A stretch of DNA of 10,775 nucleotides from Bacteroidales bacterium (GTDB lineage: Bacteria; Bacteroidota; Bacteroidia; Bacteroidales; VadinHA17), in assembly GCA_017882245.1 (NCBI GenBank), contig JADGPV010000029.1, positions 1-10,775 of the forward strand. Direction: 5' to 3'. Of this stretch, positions 7,442 through 10,775 are shown in pieces. The notes under the pieces were generated by a model. That model was not told the DNA's origin. It did not search any database and saw only the letters and a program-made list of their open reading frames with translations. Each line of letters begins with the position of its first letter. Positions within the stretch are counted from its first letter, which is position 1. The position numbers and the translations under genes were made by a program.

Positions 7442-9399
7442 AAATCATTTCTGGACTATTGCTTTTGTTTCCTGTTATTTTCGCGGCATGCCGGAATAAC
7501 AATACAGGTAATAATGTGACAGTCTGGCTTGAAACTCCTGCCCCCGGAGATGTTCGTATCACAGATAATTTCTGGAGCCCGAAGATCAGCCTCAACAGGA
7601 ATACCACCATACCATATGTTTTCAGACAGTGCGAGGAGACCGGCCGCATAGATAATTTCGCGATTGCCGGAGGGCTTAAGAAGGGCAAACACACTGGCGA
7701 GAGGTATAACGATTCTGATGTCTTTAAAATTATTGAAGGAGCCTGCTACTCCCTGATGGAGACTCCTGACCCTGCCCTGCGTCATTATGTCGACAGCCTT
7801 GTGACGCTGATTGCTGCAGCGCAGGAGGATGACGGATATCTTTATACCACCCGTACAATCGATCCTGTAAATATGGCTCCCGGAGCAGGAAGTGAAAGAT
7901 GGACCAATGAACGTGTCAGCCATGAACTTTATAATGTCGGCCATATGTACGAGGCAGCTGTTGCCCATTATGAAGCAACAGGATCGAAAGCATTCCTTGA
8001 TGTTGCACTGAAGAATACGGAACTTGTTAACAATGAGTTCGGATGGGGTAAAAGGGAAATAGCTCCAGGCCACCAGGAGATTGAAATCGGTCTTATAAAA
8101 CTTTACAAGCTGACAGGTGATAAAAGATGGCTTGACCTGGCACAATTCTTTATTGATGTACGCGGCCGGCAAAGTAATTATGAACACAATCCGAAAGGTT
8201 CAAGATTTGAGGTTTATAATGATTCTATCTATTTCCAGATGCACAAACCGGTTCTTGAACAGACTGAGGCGGTGGGTCATGCAGTCAGGGGCGCCTATAT
8301 GTACACTGCCATGGCTGACCTCTCCGAGGCTACTGGTTATAACAGGTACCTGTTGGCATCACAAAAAATATGGGATGATGTCGCCGGTCGAAAGATATAT
8401 ATCACAGGCGGTATAGGGTCAAAAGAGCAGGGCGAAGCATTCGGTGAGCCTTTTGAGCTTCCCAACATGACAGCCTATACCGAGACATGTGCTTCAGTGG
8501 CCAATGTCTTCTGGAATAATCGTCTTTACCGGGCTAGCGGTGAGGGGAAGTACCTTGATGTGCTTGAACGCACTCTTTATAACGGTCTTATCTCAGGCAT
8601 AGGCAGCGATGGGTGCCACTTCTTTTACCCTAACCCGCTTGAGTCTGACGGCAGCTTTGAGCGTGCAGGATGGTTTGACTGCTCGTGCTGCCCGGTCAAC
8701 ATAGCCCGCTTCATGCCTGCCTTGAAACAGTATATCTGGTCCGAATCAGGTGACGGTGTGAATGTTAACCTTTTTATCGGGTCGGAAGCACGGCTTAATA
8801 CCTCCGCAGGGGAAGTCTTCCTGAAACAGACAACTGATTACCCATGGAAGGGAGAGGTCCGGATCAATGTTGATCCTGATACCCAAGGCAGCACATTCAA
8901 GCTCCGGATACGCATCCCTGGCTGGACCGGCAATGAGCCTATCGCAGGCGGACTGTACAGATACAAAACACCTGCCAGCAAAGAATTAGGAATAAAAGTG
9001 AACGGGAAGAAAATGCTGCCGAAGAACGTGAAAGGCTTTGCCGTTATTGAAAGGAACTGGAGAAAGGGTGATGTGGTTGATATCAGCCTGCCCATGGAAC
9101 CGAGATTTATCACAGCAAGGAAGGAAGTGAAAGCAGACAGCGGACGGGTCGCCCTGGGTTTTGGCCCCATGGTCTACTGCCTTGAGGAGGCAGACAATGG
9201 TAAGGTCAGAGAGGTCAGAGTTGACCCCGAAACCAGAGTTGATATTGTTTATGATGATGGAAACCCCTCAGCTGCAGTGACACTGGTGTTTGAGGCTGAG
9301 ATGCCTGATGGCTCAGTGAAAAAGGTCAGAGCAATACCTTATTACTATTGGGCCAACCGGGGCAAAGGTGAAATGATAGTCTGGATGAAAAGAAAATAA
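7438..9399 (+). CDS. GH127-family beta-L-arabinofuranosidase-like lipoprotein (first copy)
   Basis: The 653-residue product has a signal peptide ending in VIFAAC, so C18 is a probable lipidated cysteine, although Phe at -3 is not ideal. The body matches the GH127/DUF1680 fold: DNFWSPKI (43-50), QEDDGYLYTTRT (129-140), SHELYNVGHMYEAA (161-174), QTEAVGHAVRGAYMY (275-289) and GGIGSKEQGEAFGEPF (324-339). The zinc-cysteine site of this clan is intact. E349 and C351 lie in YTETCAS, and C417/C418 lie in CSCCPVNIARF, where one cysteine is the nucleophile in the Bifidobacterium enzyme HypBA1. E333 is the likely acid/base. A C-terminal beta domain follows. It probably removes non-reducing-end beta-L-arabinofuranose from glycans. 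ATGA overlap with araB couples it to arabinose catabolism. GH146 shares the motif and cannot be fully excluded. Confidence 0.9.
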   Translation: MKIISGLLLLFPVIFAACRNNNTGNNVTVWLETPAPGDVRITDNFWSPKISLNRNTTIPYVFRQCEETGRIDNFAIAGGLKKGKHTGERYNDSDVFKIIEGACYSLMETPDPALRHYVDSLVTLIAAAQEDDGYLYTTRTIDPVNMAPGAGSERWTNERVSHELYNVGHMYEAAVAHYEATGSKAFLDVALKNTELVNNEFGWGKREIAPGHQEIEIGLIKLYKLTGDKRWLDLAQFFIDVRGRQSNYEHNPKGSRFEVYNDSIYFQMHKPVLEQTEAVGHAVRGAYMYTAMADLSEATGYNRYLLASQKIWDDVAGRKIYITGGIGSKEQGEAFGEPFELPNMTAYTETCASVANVFWNNRLYRASGEGKYLDVLERTLYNGLISGIGSDGCHFFYPNPLESDGSFERAGWFDCSCCPVNIARFMPALKQYIWSESGDGVNVNLFIGSEARLNTSAGEVFLKQTTDYPWKGEVRINVDPDTQGSTFKLRIRIPGWTGNEPIAGGLYRYKTPASKELGIKVNGKKMLPKNVKGFAVIERNWRKGDVVDISLPMEPRFITARKEVKADSGRVALGFGPMVYCLEEADNGKVREVRVDPETRVDIVYDDGNPSAAVTLVFEAEMPDGSVKKVRAIPYYYWANRGKGEMIVWMKRK

Positions 9400-9406
9400 A
9401 AATGTC

Positions 9407-10775
9407 ATGTATAGAGTAAGTGCGTTAACCCTTGCCGTAGCGGCAATTCTGCTGATCCTTGTATCTTCATGTTCAAAGGAAAAGAATGAGGAGAATTATC
9501 CTATACAGCCTGTGCCTTTCACTTCTGTTAAAATGACAGATAATTTCTGGGCGCCACGGATAAAGAAAAACCATGAAGTTACTATCCCGATCGCTTTTGG
9601 ATACTGTGAATCAACCGGAAGAGTCAAAAATTACGAAATAGCAGGAGGACTCGATACAGGAGCCTTTCAGACGATATATCCCTTTGATGATTCTGACGTT
9701 ACTAAGATCATAGAAGGAGCAAGCTATTCATTGCAAACTTTTCCTGATCCCGTGCTTGAGGCATACGTCGATACCCTGATTTATAAAATAGGTCTTGCTC
9801 AGGAAGATGACGGTTATCTCTACACAAACCGCACCATTGCGGAAAAAGGCTACGGCAAGCTCCATGAGTGGGCCGGAGAAAAAAGATGGGAAAAAGATAA
9901 CGAGCTCAGTCATGAACTCTACAACCTCGGTCACCTTTATGAAGCTGCTGTAGCCTATTACCAGGCGACAGGCAAGAGAGAGCTCCTTGATATTGCGATC
10001 AAATCAGCGGATCTTGTTGATCATGATATGGGGTGGGACGCGTTTGTCACCTATCCCGGGCATCAGGTTATTGAAATGGGGCTTGTGAAACTCTACAGGG
10101 TAACAGGTGAAAGAAAATATCTGGACCTTGCTAAGTTCTTTCTCGATGCCAGGGGAACACTCCCCGACGGCGAAGAATACAATCAGGCTAACAAGAAGGT
10201 TATAGATCAGACAGAAGCTGTCGGGCACGCAGTGAGGGCAACCTACATGTATTCCGGCATGGCCGATGTAGCTGCCATACTTAAAGACAAAGACTATATC
10301 AATGCTATTACAAAGATATGGGAGGATATTGTTTACAGGAAGATCTATATCACGGGCGGTATTGGCGCCAGCGGTGGTAATGAGGGATTTGCGGAGCCCT
10401 ATAACCTGCCTAATATGTCAGCATACTGCGAGACATGCGCATCAATCGGGGATATCTTTTTTAATCACCGGATGTTCTCGATAAAGGGCGATAGTAAGTA
10501 CTTTGATGTTCTAGAAAAAACTCTTTACAACGGAGCGTTGTCAGGTGTTAATCTGGCCGGAGACAGATTTTTCTATCCCAATCCCTTAGAATCCAGTGGA
10601 AAGTATGAAAGATCACCGTGGTTCGGATGCGCCTGTTGCCCTTCAAACATCGCCCGTTTTATTCCTGCAATACCGGGCTATATATACAGCGTAACTGACA
10701 AAGACCTATACGTCAATCTTTTCGCGTCCAATAATGCTTATATAACTTTCGGGAAAAATCATGTCAGGGTGACCC
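9407..10775 (+). CDS. GH127-family lipoprotein, second tandem copy (3' end beyond window)
   Basis: The frame opens at ATG 9407, 7 nt after the previous stop, and is still open at the right edge after 456 complete codons. A nearby ATG at 9402 is in another frame and stops after five codons. The signal peptide ends LILVSSC (C22), a good lipobox. It is followed by charged SKEKNEEN. Family motifs run in the same order as in the first copy: DNFWAPRI, QEDDGYLYTNRT, SHELYNLGHLYEAA, QTEAVGHAVRATYMY, then E326 in GNEGFAEP. The zinc-cysteine site is present: E342 and C344 in YCETCAS, C410/C411 in CACCPSNIARF. Activity is therefore expected. The sequence is clearly diverged from its neighbour throughout and has a shorter loop before QTEAVGH, so it is an old paralogue, perhaps with another arabinoside preference. 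The C-terminal beta domain is mostly outside the window. Confidence 0.9.
   Translation, partial: MYRVSALTLAVAAILLILVSSCSKEKNEENYPIQPVPFTSVKMTDNFWAPRIKKNHEVTIPIAFGYCESTGRVKNYEIAGGLDTGAFQTIYPFDDSDVTKIIEGASYSLQTFPDPVLEAYVDTLIYKIGLAQEDDGYLYTNRTIAEKGYGKLHEWAGEKRWEKDNELSHELYNLGHLYEAAVAYYQATGKRELLDIAIKSADLVDHDMGWDAFVTYPGHQVIEMGLVKLYRVTGERKYLDLAKFFLDARGTLPDGEEYNQANKKVIDQTEAVGHAVRATYMYSGMADVAAILKDKDYINAITKIWEDIVYRKIYITGGIGASGGNEGFAEPYNLPNMSAYCETCASIGDIFFNHRMFSIKGDSKYFDVLEKTLYNGALSGVNLAGDRFFYPNPLESSGKYERSPWFGCACCPSNIARFIPAIPGYIYSVTDKDLYVNLFASNNAYITFGKNHVRVT

Noticed and set aside
7456..8187. A 243-codon open frame on the minus strand inside the first GH127 gene
   Set aside because: The plus-strand frame carries continuous family motifs over the same bases. 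The minus-strand product shows no recognisable domain and is a shadow of coding DNA.

Overview
The window looks like chromosomal DNA from a member of the Bacteroidota, most likely order Bacteroidales. This rests on three things: the gene set (a Nudix-fold AraR-type regulator inside an L-arabinose operon, plus GH127-type lipoproteins), weak A-rich ribosome binding sites in place of strong Shine-Dalgarno sites, and promoter candidates of the Bacteroidota TTG / TAnnTTTG kind. A narrower placement cannot be supported from the sequence alone.

Left part (1-740, minus strand): two small exported proteins of unknown function sit close together, 20 nt apart, and read towards the left edge. The first is a 121-residue, very basic, low-complexity protein. 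The second resembles an outer-membrane or periplasmic beta-rich protein and runs off the window.

Divergent intergenic region (741-1141, 401 nt): there is an AT-rich stretch, then a striking purine/G-rich tract (about 924-1047). The tract holds three exact copies of a 12-mer at a 14-nt period, followed by nine more G-runs at roughly 8-nt spacing. The likely promoter region of the arabinose operon lies between the tract and the first gene.

Arabinose operon (1142 to beyond 10775, plus strand): the order is a sodium/solute symporter, L-arabinose isomerase (araA), an AraR-like Nudix-related repressor overlapping the end of araA, L-ribulose-5-phosphate 4-epimerase (araD), L-ribulokinase (araB), and two tandem GH127-family beta-L-arabinofuranosidase-like lipoproteins. 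The second of these is cut by the right edge. Gaps are 34, -7, 44, 19, -4 and 7 nt, so the genes are probably co-transcribed and partly translationally coupled.

Together the genes form a complete route. Lipoprotein glycosidases free L-arabinose from beta-linked arabinofuranosides outside the cytoplasm, the symporter takes it up, AraA makes L-ribulose, AraB phosphorylates it, and AraD epimerises it to D-xylulose 5-phosphate. The Nudix-like regulator probably senses arabinose and controls its own operon. This is broadly a known type of locus. The less ordinary points are the repeat tract at the control region, the decayed Nudix box, differences between the two GH127 paralogues in a loop and in their lipoprotein N-termini, and the unassigned pair of small exported proteins.
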